Shown: positions 6,984-16,680, counted from the stretch's first letter. The stretch: DNA of 48,196 bases from Lewinellaceae bacterium (GCA_947476195.1 CANJPT010000017.1:1-48196); one strand, 5' to 3'. Notes: a model not told the origin generated them from the sequence alone. Made by a program: numbers and translations.

Positions 6984-7751
6984 ATGAATTTTAATTTAAT
7001 AGAAGAAGAAGGTTTTAAATATATTGAAACCGGTGGTGACGGTACGCCAATCGTATTACTCCATGGCTTGTTTGGTGCACTCTCTAATTTTGAGAGTCTC
7101 GTAGATCATTTCTCGCATAAGCATAATGTGGTGATTCCGATTCTTCCTATTTATGAGATGCCTATCTTTCAGGTATCGGTATCTGGTTTGGTAGAGTTTC
7201 TGGAAAAATTTGTGGAGCACAAAGGGTATGACAAAGTACACCTCTTGGGCAATTCACTCGGAGGACACGTAGGCTTGTTATATGCTATTGGAAATCCTGA
7301 GCATATAGCGTCGATCACGCTGACTGGAAGTTCTGGTTTGTATGAGAGTGCATTCGGTTCCGCATTTCCCAAGCGAGGCGACTACGAATATATCAAAACC
7401 AAAACAGCCGCTACCTTCTACGATCCGGCTACTGCCAGCAAGGAATTGGTGGATGAAGTATTCAGTATTGTAAACGACCGTGGCAAAGCCATCCGGGTTG
7501 TAGCCACAGCCAAATCTGCCGTGCGGCATAACCTTGGCGATAAACTCCACAAGATCAAAGCCCCTACCCTCCTCATCTGGGGAATGCAGGATATTGTGAC
7601 CCCACCTTTTGTGGGAGAAAAATTTCATGAATTGATCGAAGACTCCCGTCTGCACATGCTGGATCAATGTGGCCATGCGCCCATGATGGAAAAGCCTGAG
7701 GAGTTCAATGTTTTGTTGGATGCGTTTTTGGATGAGGTGGAGGGTAAGTGA
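6984..7751 (+). CDS. alpha/beta-fold hydrolase
   Basis: A 255-residue cytoplasmic hydrolase of normal length for the fold. The oxyanion loop is 'LLHGLFGALSNF'. The triad is Ser91 in the nucleophile elbow 'LLGNSLGGHVGL', Asp203 in 'WGMQDIVTPP' and His231 in 'QCGHAPMMEKPEEF'. The family cleaves esters, lactones or C-C bonds; nothing here shows the substrate. The last 22 codons recur as a broken copy at 8629-8697, so the region downstream has been rearranged. The ATG at 6984 is preceded by a -7 element. Confidence 0.85.
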   Translation: MNFNLIEEEGFKYIETGGDGTPIVLLHGLFGALSNFESLVDHFSHKHNVVIPILPIYEMPIFQVSVSGLVEFLEKFVEHKGYDKVHLLGNSLGGHVGLLYAIGNPEHIASITLTGSSGLYESAFGSAFPKRGDYEYIKTKTAATFYDPATASKELVDEVFSIVNDRGKAIRVVATAKSAVRHNLGDKLHKIKAPTLLIWGMQDIVTPPFVGEKFHELIEDSRLHMLDQCGHAPMMEKPEEFNVLLDAFLDEVEGK

Positions 7752-7785
7752 TTCTTATAAGCGCTGGATAGCCTAAAACCCATAT

Positions 7786-8307
7786 ATGCCCACAGTAGAA
7801 ATTGCCTCCGTTCAATCGTCCGGTCTTGGTCTCAACCAGGCTGACTTTGACGTTGCGATCATTCAAGAAAATAAACTGATCAGACATCGTAGCCTTTTCT
7901 ACGATTTACTCCGAAAAGAAAAAGGGGTGATTATTCATATTGGTAATACTGATTTTAAACAGGATAAGGATAGAGAATTTTATGCCGGTGGAATTATTGA
8001 CTGGAGCTTAGATGAAAATAAACACATCATCATTCCTGAGTATGATTCGGATTAAGCGTTACTTCAAAAGGGGGCCGATCAAAAATCTGTTTTTAAATTT
8101 CTGGATATATATAAATCTGATATGGATCAATTACTCAAAATAGCGCTAGACCATTCGCCAGTTAAAAAAGTATATTTTCTTACGGATTATCAATTTGGAC
8201 CCAAAAAAGAAAGCATTGAAAAAGCAGGTACCCTCTTCGATTTTTAGATGCTGCACGATGACGAAGGATTGAAGCTTAATACACTGTATGAAATTTATGA
8301 CAAGTAG
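7786..8307 (+). pseudogene. decayed gene of unknown function with two in-frame stop codons
   Basis: An ATG at 7786 opens an 89-codon frame ending in TAA (8053-8055). The same frame then continues with coding-like sequence for 63 codons ('KSVFKFLDIYKSDMDQLLKIALDHSP...') to a TAG at 8245-8247, and again for 19 codons to a final TAG at 8305-8307. Read through, it would be a protein of about 173 residues. Because all three pieces share one frame, point mutations to stops are the simplest explanation. I do not recognise the family. The first piece could still be made as an 89-residue protein (MPTVEIASVQSSG start). It lies between two copies of the hydrolase tail. Confidence 0.6.
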
Positions 8308-8341
8308 GCTGGTGGGTTTCTGGTGCAATAAATATTGAACA

Positions 8342-8611
8342 ATGGCCGTAAAATTTGAAATTGAATTTGTGGTGTCGGACAAAAGGAAAGACAACTACGT
8401 CATAGCGCGTTTGATGGTTCCAGGTCAAAATTTCAATGTTCAGGAAAATTCTTTTTTAAATCAGGTCCCCATAAAATCAGGAGTTATCAGCCCCCGGGCT
8501 ATGGATGAGGCCGGAGCTCCCAGATTTGATCTATTTATTTTTTATCCTGTAAATCCTGAGGACATCCAAGCATTTGAAAAGCTAATGATTGTGGAGCTTA
8601 CACCTGGATAG
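8342..8611 (+). CDS. small protein of unknown function
   Basis: An 89-residue protein starting at an ATG, with no signal peptide or membrane segment. It begins with an alternating beta-strand pattern ('AVKFEIEFVVSDKRKDNYVIARLMVPGQNF') and ends in 'EDIQAFEKLMIVELTPG'. Its make-up suggests a small, acidic, mainly beta fold. I do not recognise the family. It lies just after the decayed gene and before the broken hydrolase tail, so it belongs to the accessory patch inserted behind the hydrolase; a role linked to the decayed gene is possible but not shown. Confidence 0.5.
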   Translation: MAVKFEIEFVVSDKRKDNYVIARLMVPGQNFNVQENSFLNQVPIKSGVISPRAMDEAGAPRFDLFIFYPVNPEDIQAFEKLMIVELTPG

Positions 8612-8628
8612 TATTTGCCGTCACAGAC

Positions 8629-8697
8629 ATGAAGGAAAAGCCGGAGGAATTTAATGTTTTGTTGGATGCAATTTTGGGTGAGTTGGAGGGGAAGTGA
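8629..8697 (+). pseudogene. fragment: duplicated C-terminal tail of the alpha/beta hydrolase
   Basis: Bases 8631-8697 match 7685-7751 (the end of the intact hydrolase gene, stop included) at 58 of 67 positions, with no gaps. The fragment encodes MKEKPEEFNVLLDAILGELEGK and a stop; the intact gene ends MMEKPEEFNVLLDAFLDEVEGK. Most differences leave the amino acid the same or similar, so it probably came from a second, once functional paralogue that lost its 5' part. Confidence 0.8.
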
Positions 8698-8705
8698 TGG
8701 CTTAC

Positions 8706-8714
8706 TTATCCACA
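8706..8714 (+). promoter_or_regulatory. isolated perfect DnaA box
   Basis: TTATCCACA in the AT-rich gap 8698-8896, 3.4 kb from the candidate oriC. No second strong box is seen within 200 bp. Confidence 0.35.
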
Positions 8715-8896
8715 ACGGATTACTAAGTGATTTTCCACGGGTTGTTTATTTATAGGAAACTGTAGTTGGCTAACAATGTAAAAAGCGTACTACTAAATTG
8801 TTGTATTTCAAATACTTACTTGTGCTAAGATTTGTAAATACAGATGTTAGCTGTGATTTGAGAAATGCTTATTCCTAAAATACGTTGACTAAAAAT

Positions 8897-9298
8897 ATGG
8901 ATATTAAGAGAGCCTCCGGAATACATCTAAAAATTAATTTGGTTTTGATTATATTTTTTTTAATCAACAAAAGGTATTTACGGCCAAATTATAGTGATAT
9001 TATTCTCTTATCTACTATTCTTGGTAGCTTGCCAAATTTAATTGGTGCATTTATGTTCAGTTTGCTCCCGATGAGCAAAACATTAAAACTAAAATTACAT
9101 AAAGGACGAAGGATTATTTGTATAAGTTCCATTTCTGTATTTGCTATTTTGACTTTCGAAGAGTTTTTCCCGTATTTTACAGCGACAAAAACATTTGATT
9201 ATTTTGATATTATTGCATCCGGAATAGGTTCATCGCTTGCCCTTATTTACTACTATTTTTTATCCAATAAGATTGATAAGGGGGATTTAATAAAATAA
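8897..9298 (+). CDS. small membrane protein of unknown function
   Basis: A protein of 133 residues from the ATG at 8897 (a TTG at 8885 would add four residues; ATG preferred). It has three to four hydrophobic helices: 'LVLIIFFLI', 'IILLSTILGSLPNLIGAFMFSLL', 'IICISSISVFAILTFEEFF' and 'IIASGIGSSLALIYYYFL', with basic residues between them. The layout recalls VanZ-like small membrane proteins but I see no diagnostic motif. It is noticeably AT-rich compared with ctaA upstream and katG downstream, as is the whole 8700-9300 stretch, which suggests acquired DNA. Followed by 700 bp of repeats. Confidence 0.6.
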   Translation: MDIKRASGIHLKINLVLIIFFLINKRYLRPNYSDIILLSTILGSLPNLIGAFMFSLLPMSKTLKLKLHKGRRIICISSISVFAILTFEEFFPYFTATKTFDYFDIIASGIGSSLALIYYYFLSNKIDKGDLIK

Positions 9299-9497
9299 TA
9301 TCTTGGGATTAATAATCAACTCACATAACTTATTAGGTTTTTTTTGGTGTGATAATCAGTCAGTTAAGTAAAATTTACAGAGTCCGGTACAAACACCTGC
9401 TACAAGGTTATACAATTGAATATCGCGACAGCGTAAATGATCTTATAAAAATCTAAAACGCTTCAGCCCGCTAGCCTTAGGTTGTAAAAATAAATGC

Positions 9498-9570
9498 AAC
9501 GCTGGCACAAGGTTTCAATCAAGTGCGGTCTATTTCATTTGGCTGTGCTGAAAAACCAAGTTTAGTTGCT
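9498..9570 (+). repeat. interspersed repeat, copy A
   Basis: A roughly 70-bp unit beginning with CGCTGGCACAAGGTTTCAA. It is similar along its length to copy B (9736-9807) and, reversed, to copy C (9850-9910). The gap 9299-10014 contains no gene that I can support; it holds these repeats, a short IS-like tandem repeat and the katG terminator. Confidence 0.7.
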
Positions 9571-9628
9571 AGTGCCGCGTCCGGCCATTAAGGTGTGAAT
9601 ATGGCGGTCTAATTTTTCTGTCACTAAT

Positions 9629-9669
9629 CACCAAAAGTGTACCACCAATTTGCACCAAAAGTGTACCAC
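9629..9669 (+). repeat. tandem 17-bp repeat, possible insertion sequence end relic
   Basis: CACCAAAAGTGTACCAC occurs at 9629-9645 and again at 9653-9669, 24 bp apart. Repeated GTGTACC-type motifs in this arrangement recall the multiple end repeats of IS21-family elements, but no transposase is present. The family assignment is a guess. Confidence 0.5.
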
Positions 9670-9735
9670 TTGGCAAATTAAAATTAGGCAATGTTGTTAA
9701 GTTTGGTTAGGAAATCTTTTATTCTATAACTTTCC

Positions 9736-9807
9736 CCGCTGGCGCAAGGTTTCAACCTTGTGCCGCCTATTTCAGTCGGCTGTGCCGACAAACCCATTTT
9801 AGTCGCT
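9736..9807 (+). repeat. interspersed repeat, copy B
   Basis: Begins CCGCTGGCGCAAGGTTTCAA and contains the hairpin GTCGGC-TGT-GCCGAC (9775-9789). The hairpin also occurs in copy C, while in copy A it has decayed. Its shape resembles REP-type elements mobilised by Y1 (RAYT) transposases. Confidence 0.7.
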
Positions 9808-9849
9808 AAGTGAACAGAACGATGTAGATAAATAAGTTATATTTTGCCG

Positions 9850-9910
9850 TTGTCGGCAGAGCCGACGCATATAGTAGACACAAGTCTAAAGCCTTGCACC
9901 AGCGTGTTAG
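9850..9910 (-). repeat. interspersed repeat, copy C (inverted)
   Basis: On the reverse strand it reads CTAACACGCTGGTGCAAGG..., with the hairpin GTCGGC-TCT-GCCGAC. It is the same unit as A and B in the opposite direction, so B and C face each other with about 42 bp between them. Confidence 0.7.
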
Positions 9911-9958
9911 GCCGGATTTTCAGCGTTCTTAGCCTCGGAGAGGCTTAATATTGGTATC

Positions 9959-9987
9959 AAAAAAAGGCGGCCCGAAACCGGGCCGCC
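9959..9987 (-). terminator. rho-independent terminator of katG
   Basis: Stem GGCGGCCC (9966-9973) / GGGCCGCC (9980-9987), 6-base loop. On the reverse strand it is followed by seven T (9959-9965). It lies 28 bp past the katG stop. Confidence 0.92.
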
Positions 9988-10014
9988 TTCCAATAAATTA
10001 TCTCAGCAAAAATC

Positions 10015-12240
<2,226 letters not shown>

Positions 12241-12294
12241 TTAATAAATTGTTGGTAATGCAGACGATTGCCTAAATAGGCATAGACTAAGGGA

Positions 12295-12325
12295 CAAAAT
12301 TAGCCCAATAAAAACATAGCTCAAA
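12295..12325 (-). promoter_or_regulatory. katG promoter, -33 and -7 elements
   Basis: On the reverse strand, TTTG (12322-12325) is followed after 19 bp by TAATTTTG (12295-12302), matching the Bacteroidota TTTG-N17-20-TAnnTTTG promoter. The -7 lies 63 bp before the katG ATG. The -33 overlaps the OxyR-type operator. Confidence 0.7.
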
Positions 12326-12360
12326 ATAATAATTTCTATACTTACATAGTTTAAGGCTAT
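12316..12360. promoter_or_regulatory. OxyR-type operator between katG and oxyR
   Basis: ATAG (12346-12349) and CTAT (12357-12360) are separated by 7 bp, which is the OxyR half-operator ATAG-N7-CTAT. A second CTAT (12336-12339) lies 6 bp to its left and another ATAG at 12316-12319. E. coli OxyR sites have four such tetranucleotides over ~37 bp. It ends 5 bp before the oxyR start, so oxyR is probably autoregulated, and it covers the -33 of katG. Confidence 0.6.
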
Positions 12361-12364
12361 ACTT

Positions 12365-13315
12365 ATGACTTTACAACAATTAGAATATGTCCTGGCGGTA
12401 GACGCCTACAAACAGTTCTCAACAGCTGCTGAAAAATGTTTCATCACGCAGCCTTCCCTGAGTGCTATGATTCAAAAACTTGAAGACGAGTTGGGCGTCA
12501 AAATTTTTGACAGGAGCAAGCAACCCATCATGCCAACAGAGCTTGGAACTGAGATCATTGCACAAGCACGTTTGATTTTAAATGAATCCGAAAATTTAAA
12601 ACAAATGGTAAAGGATCGCATGGAAACCGTGAGTGGTGAATTGCGGTTGGGCATCATTCCGACCTTAGCCCCCTATCTTTTGCCCTTATTTTTAAAAGAT
12701 TTTTCTGAAAAATACAGTGATCTGAAGCTAAGTATTACAGAATTAACGACCGAAAATATCATCACTCATTTGAAAAAAGGGATCTTAGATGTTGGTATTA
12801 TGGCCACCCCATCCAAAGACAACCAGCTTTTTGAAGACCCTATTTTTTACGAAGAATTTGTGGTTTATGCACCCAATGAAAACGCAATCCTTAAAAAGGA
12901 TTATTTACTTGCTGAAGATATCGATGCCAACCTGTTGATGCTTTTGCAGGAAGGACATTGTATGCGGGCGCAAGTCATTAACCTTTGTGCATTGCAAAAA
13001 ACCCAAAGTTCGCTCAGTAATATCAGTTACGAAGCGGGCAGTCTTGAAACCTTGAAACGATTGGTAGAGGCACATTCGGGCATCACCATTCTTCCTCATT
13101 TAGCCGTTTTGGATATGGATGAAGACCAGATGCAGTATATTCGGTTCTTCAAACCACCCGCTCCGGTACGGGAGATTAGCCTTGTGACACATCGAAGTTT
13201 GGCAAAAAAAAGGCTTATAACGGTCTTAAAGGAGGCTATTTGTGATAACTTACCGCAATCAATAAAGAAAACCAATAAAAAACGGGTGGTAGATTTTGAC
13301 ATAAAGTATTTGTAA
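12365..13315 (+). CDS. oxyR: LysR-family peroxide sensor OxyR
   Basis: A 316-residue regulator. An N-terminal winged helix-turn-helix (residues 1-60, 'QFSTAAEKCFITQPSLSAMIQKLEDELG') is followed by the two-lobed sensor domain. Cys199 and Cys208 lie in 'EGHCMRAQVINLC', the same residue numbers as the redox disulfide pair of E. coli OxyR, so this is OxyR and not a general LysR protein. Peroxide would oxidise the pair and switch on katG. The gene is divergent from katG, and its start codon lies 5 bp from an OxyR-type site. The last ~20 residues are lysine-rich ('KKTNKKRVV') and extend past the usual end. Confidence 0.95.
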   Translation: MTLQQLEYVLAVDAYKQFSTAAEKCFITQPSLSAMIQKLEDELGVKIFDRSKQPIMPTELGTEIIAQARLILNESENLKQMVKDRMETVSGELRLGIIPTLAPYLLPLFLKDFSEKYSDLKLSITELTTENIITHLKKGILDVGIMATPSKDNQLFEDPIFYEEFVVYAPNENAILKKDYLLAEDIDANLLMLLQEGHCMRAQVINLCALQKTQSSLSNISYEAGSLETLKRLVEAHSGITILPHLAVLDMDEDQMQYIRFFKPPAPVREISLVTHRSLAKKRLITVLKEAICDNLPQSIKKTNKKRVVDFDIKYL

Positions 13316-13445
13316 CCCGTAGCAAAGGTTCATTCCTGATACGGCCTGACATTGGTTGCGCACCTGTCAAAAAGAGTCAGATGCCCGTAATGTTTTTAGC
13401 GATCAGAAAATTAGTAGACCAATTCTACAATCAAATTAAGAAGCA

Positions 13446-14579
13446 ATGGACTCAGAGCAAACCAAGCTTAAAGAACTGGTCAGGTTATTCTTAAAACTTG
13501 GGATAATTGGCTTTGGTGGTCCTGCAGCACATGTTGCGATGATGCAGGCAGAAGTTGTAAAGAAGAGAAAGTGGTTGACACATCAGCATTTTCTGGATCT
13601 GGTTGGGGCGACCAATCTAATACCAGGCCCCAACAGCACCGAAATGGCCATTCATATTGGTCAGGAAAGAGCTGGCTGGAAAGGCCTGGTCGTTGCGGGC
13701 TCCTGTTTCATTTTGCCTTCGGTCATCATAACGGGTATTTTTGCCTGGCTTTACAAACAATATGGGCAGCTTCCTGATGTACAGCCATTTGTTTATGGAA
13801 TCAAACCGGCCATTATTGCCATAATCCTTGGGGCGGTATTCCCGCTTGCAAAGCGATCCATGAAGTCTTTGGAGCTTATAATCCTTGGTATACTTGTTTT
13901 GGTCTGTTCCTTATGTAGCTTCAATGAAATTTATCTGATGTTTGGCGCAGGCCTGATTGCCTTACTGCTGGCTTGGAGGAGAAATCATAAGGTTACCCAC
14001 ACCCCGTTTTTTTTTCCATTCACCTTGCTTCAGATATCCAAAACTAGTCTTCTCACTGCAACGAACCTTAACTTATTTTGGATCTTTCTGAAGATTGGTT
14101 CAATCCTTTATGGGAGCGGGTATGTGTTGTTTGCTTTTCTGGATACCGAGCTTGTTTCGACAGGACTTTTGTCCCGTCAGCAATTGATTGATGCGATCGC
14201 TGTAGGACAGTTTACGCCGGGTCCAGTTTTTTCGGCGGTCACTTTTATCGGGTATCAGATCAATGGATGGACCGGCGCAGTCGTTTCAACTATCGCAATT
14301 TTTGTTCCGGCATTTCTTTTCGTTGCCTTATTGAATCCCATCGTAAAAAAACTGCGAAACTCGGATCTATTTTCAGCATTTCTGGATGCTGCAAATGTAG
14401 CCTCGGTCGCTATTATAGTTTCCGTCTGTTTTTCAATGGCTAAAGATACCCTTACGGACTGGCGGACCATTGTTATTGCCGCTTTAAGTATTCTTATAAC
14501 ATTTTGTTTTAGCAAAGTAAACAGTGCTTGGGTAGTCTTGGGCGCTGCATTGATGGGTTCTCTGTTGTTGTTGATATGA
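13446..14579 (+). CDS. chrA: chromate transporter, two-domain CHR family
   Basis: A 377-residue membrane protein with two homologous CHR halves. The first has 'GIIGFGGPAAHVAMMQAEVV' and 'ATNLIPGPNSTEMAIHIG'. The second has 'YGSGYVLFAFLDTEL', 'LLSRQQLIDAIAVGQFTPGPVF' and 'TFIGYQ'. About ten transmembrane helices are predicted by eye. Characterised members export chromate; many homologues are untested. It follows oxyR on the same strand after 130 bp, but I see no shared regulation. Confidence 0.9.
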   Translation: MDSEQTKLKELVRLFLKLGIIGFGGPAAHVAMMQAEVVKKRKWLTHQHFLDLVGATNLIPGPNSTEMAIHIGQERAGWKGLVVAGSCFILPSVIITGIFAWLYKQYGQLPDVQPFVYGIKPAIIAIILGAVFPLAKRSMKSLELIILGILVLVCSLCSFNEIYLMFGAGLIALLLAWRRNHKVTHTPFFFPFTLLQISKTSLLTATNLNLFWIFLKIGSILYGSGYVLFAFLDTELVSTGLLSRQQLIDAIAVGQFTPGPVFSAVTFIGYQINGWTGAVVSTIAIFVPAFLFVALLNPIVKKLRNSDLFSAFLDAANVASVAIIVSVCFSMAKDTLTDWRTIVIAALSILITFCFSKVNSAWVVLGAALMGSLLLLI

Positions 14580-14592
14580 GTCCTTTAGCAGC

Positions 14593-14608
14593 TATTTTTG
14601 TACTTTTG
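14593..14608 (+). promoter_or_regulatory. two adjacent -7 elements upstream of hemW
   Basis: TATTTTTG (14593-14600) and TACTTTTG (14601-14608) both fit TAnnTTTG and abut one another. They lie about 90 bp before the hemW ATG. A purine-rich AAGGAG lies nearer the start but too far off to be a standard ribosome binding site. Confidence 0.45.
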
Positions 14609-14698
14609 TGATCGAATGGAGCTTAAATCCATAAAATGCACTTAACACAAGCGTATTGATGTAAGGAGAACATCATACTCCAATCGTAAATCATTGAT

Positions 14699-15823
14699 AT
14701 GCCCGGCCTATACCTCCACATTCCTTTTTGCAAACAAGCCTGCCACTATTGCAACTTTCATTTCTCAACTACGCTTCGACAAAAAGGAGCCATGGTTGAG
14801 GCGCTTTTGAAAGAACTGGAATTGCAGCAAGGCTATCTCGGAGGGGAGGAAATTCAATCCATCTATTTTGGGGGCGGTACGCCATCTTTGCTGGATACAG
14901 CGGAACTGGAACAGATTTTTTCCAAAATCTATCAGACCCACCGGGTCGCGCCAGATGCTGAGATCACACTCGAAGCAAATCCGGACGACCTTAGCCCCGA
15001 AAAACTTCGCGATCTGAAAAATTACAGCCCTATCAACCGCCTGAGCATTGGCATACAATCTTTTGCAGATGCAGATCTGCGTTGGATGAATCGAGCGCAC
15101 ACTTCTGGCCATGCCCGGTCTTGCCTCGACGATGCGATTGCCAAAGGGTTTCACGATCTTACTATCGATCTCATTTACGGCTCCCCTACCACCCCGGACG
15201 AGGTATGGGCTGAAAATCTTCGTCTGGCATTTGAATATGAGATCCCACACCTTTCCTGCTACTGCCTTACGGTGGAAGACGGCACGGCATTGGGCACTTT
15301 TGTGCGTCGTGGACACCAACCAGCGGTAGATGAGGACCGGGCGGCCCGACAATTCGAAATGTTGATGATATCCACAGCAGAGAAGGGTTATCAACATTAT
15401 GAAATTTCAAATTTTGCCCTGCGGGGCCGGTATGCACGCCATAATACCAACTATTGGCGGGCAGAGTCATACCTTGGGCTTGGGCCTTCATCGCACTCTT
15501 TTGATGGAATTTCCAGACAATGGAATGTGGCGAATAATGCCCAATATATCAAGCAAATATCCGAAGGTAAGGTACCATTCGAACGGGAAGTGCTAACGCA
15601 GGATCAACGCTACAACGAATATGTGATGACCTCGCTCCGTACCATGTGGGGGGTTGATATGGGAATGATTCGCACCTGGGGATCCAATTTTGAGCAACAT
15701 TTTAAAACCCAAGCCCAACCATTTTTAGAAACAGGGGTTTTAGTACAAACGGAACAAACCTTTTACCTGTCCAGGGCGGGTAAACTTCTGGCTGATCGGG
15801 TGGCGATGGAGCTGTTTGTATAA
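14699..15823 (+). CDS. hemW: radical SAM heme chaperone HemW
   Basis: A 374-residue radical SAM protein. Cys11, Cys15 and Cys18 form the CxxxCxxC cluster motif in 'HIPFCKQACHYCNF'. 'FGGGTPSLL' and 'EANPDDL' follow as in the HemN family. The motif 'HNTNYWRAESYLGLGPSSHSF' contains HNxxYW, which separates the heme chaperone HemW from true coproporphyrinogen dehydrogenase HemN. HemW carries heme to respiratory proteins. The protein lacks the N-terminal extension of HemN, in keeping with that call. Single gene, with its own promoter-like elements. Confidence 0.92.
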   Translation: MPGLYLHIPFCKQACHYCNFHFSTTLRQKGAMVEALLKELELQQGYLGGEEIQSIYFGGGTPSLLDTAELEQIFSKIYQTHRVAPDAEITLEANPDDLSPEKLRDLKNYSPINRLSIGIQSFADADLRWMNRAHTSGHARSCLDDAIAKGFHDLTIDLIYGSPTTPDEVWAENLRLAFEYEIPHLSCYCLTVEDGTALGTFVRRGHQPAVDEDRAARQFEMLMISTAEKGYQHYEISNFALRGRYARHNTNYWRAESYLGLGPSSHSFDGISRQWNVANNAQYIKQISEGKVPFEREVLTQDQRYNEYVMTSLRTMWGVDMGMIRTWGSNFEQHFKTQAQPFLETGVLVQTEQTFYLSRAGKLLADRVAMELFV

Positions 15824-15839
15824 AAATCCATGTTCAATC

Positions 15840-15865
15840 CGTTATCCATCAGCACACGGATAACG
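15840..15865. promoter_or_regulatory. 8-bp inverted repeat upstream of the response regulator
   Basis: CGTTATCC (15840-15847) and GGATAACG (15858-15865) are exact inverted repeats 10 bp apart, about one helical turn, ending 21 bp before the -7 element. This is the shape of a dimer binding site; self-regulation by the downstream regulator is a guess. Confidence 0.5.
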
Positions 15866-15869
15866 TGAA

Positions 15870-15893
15870 TTGGATGTGGATAAGTTATCTTTG
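15870..15893 (+). promoter_or_regulatory. response regulator promoter overlapping a perfect DnaA box
   Basis: TATCTTTG (15886-15893) is a -7 element. TGTGGATAA (15875-15883), on the reverse strand TTATCCACA, is a perfect DnaA box directly upstream of it. The start codon at 15898 is 5 bp past the -7, so the transcript would have almost no leader. Confidence 0.55.
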
Positions 15894-15897
15894 CACA

Positions 15898-16584
15898 ATG
15901 CTACGAATCCTATTAGTAGAAGATGAAGCTCATATCCGGGATGCAGTGAAGCTCAACCTGGAGTTGGAAGGCTATGAAGTAGTGAGTACAGGTAATGGAC
16001 GAAAGGCGCTCGACCTATTTGCCGGGCAGCATTTTGACCTACTGTTGCTGGATGTCATGCTGCCAGAAGTGGACGGCTTTGACATTACCGAAAAAGTTCG
16101 CCTAACCAATTCCGAAGTACCCATCCTTTTACTGACGGCCAAAGACATGAGTCAGGATCGGATAAACGGACTAAAAAAAGGAGCTGACGATTATCTAACC
16201 AAGCCATTTAATCTGGAAGAACTTTTGCTTCGAGTGAGTAAACTTATCAAAAGAAGTCAACGGCACAAAGGAGAATCGCTCTCGTTGTTTGAATTCGGCG
16301 GAAATAAGGTCAACTTTGAAACGTTTGAGGCCTCCACATTCCGGGGAGAGGAGATCACCCTCACTAAAAAAGAAACGATGTTGCTCAAGCTACTGGCGGA
16401 ACGCAAAGATGAGGTGGTAAGCCGAAATCAGATCCTGCAGGCAGTTTGGGGCTATGACGTTTTTCCAAGCACGCGTACCATTGATAACTTCATCCTTTCG
16501 TTTCGGAAATACTTTGAGGAAGACGCAAAAAAACCGCAATTTTTCCATTCAAGCAGAGGGGTAGGCTATAAATTTACTCTGTGA
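15898..16584 (+). CDS. OmpR/PhoB-family response regulator, orphan
   Basis: A 228-residue two-domain regulator. The receiver domain (1-115) has the acidic pair in 'LVEDEAH', the phospho-acceptor Asp in 'LLLLDVMLPEVDG', Thr in 'LLLTAKD' and Lys in 'DDYLTKPF'. The C-terminal winged helix (about 130-228) has 'LTKKETMLLKLLAERKDEVVSRNQIL' and 'TRTIDNFILSFRKYFEEDAKKP'. No histidine kinase is adjacent, so its partner is unknown. A GTG-type start at 15865 would add 11 residues, but it would lie upstream of the -7 element and inside the inverted repeat, so I use the ATG at 15898. Confidence 0.92.
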   Translation: MLRILLVEDEAHIRDAVKLNLELEGYEVVSTGNGRKALDLFAGQHFDLLLLDVMLPEVDGFDITEKVRLTNSEVPILLLTAKDMSQDRINGLKKGADDYLTKPFNLEELLLRVSKLIKRSQRHKGESLSLFEFGGNKVNFETFEASTFRGEEITLTKKETMLLKLLAERKDEVVSRNQILQAVWGYDVFPSTRTIDNFILSFRKYFEEDAKKPQFFHSSRGVGYKFTL

Positions 16585-16680
16585 GCCAACGAGTTATATA
16601 TAATAAAAATATTTTATTGATTTAATGGCGGATTCCAAGTTTGGAACCATCAAATCTACGCATAAACGAATCGCCCCCAA

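Noticed and set aside
14765-15397. Reverse open frame of 210 codons within hemW
   Set aside because: Shadow of hemW, which has full radical SAM and HNxxYW motifs.
15865-15897. Upstream start of the response regulator
   Set aside because: The extra residues match no receiver domain, and the start would lie upstream of the -7 element.
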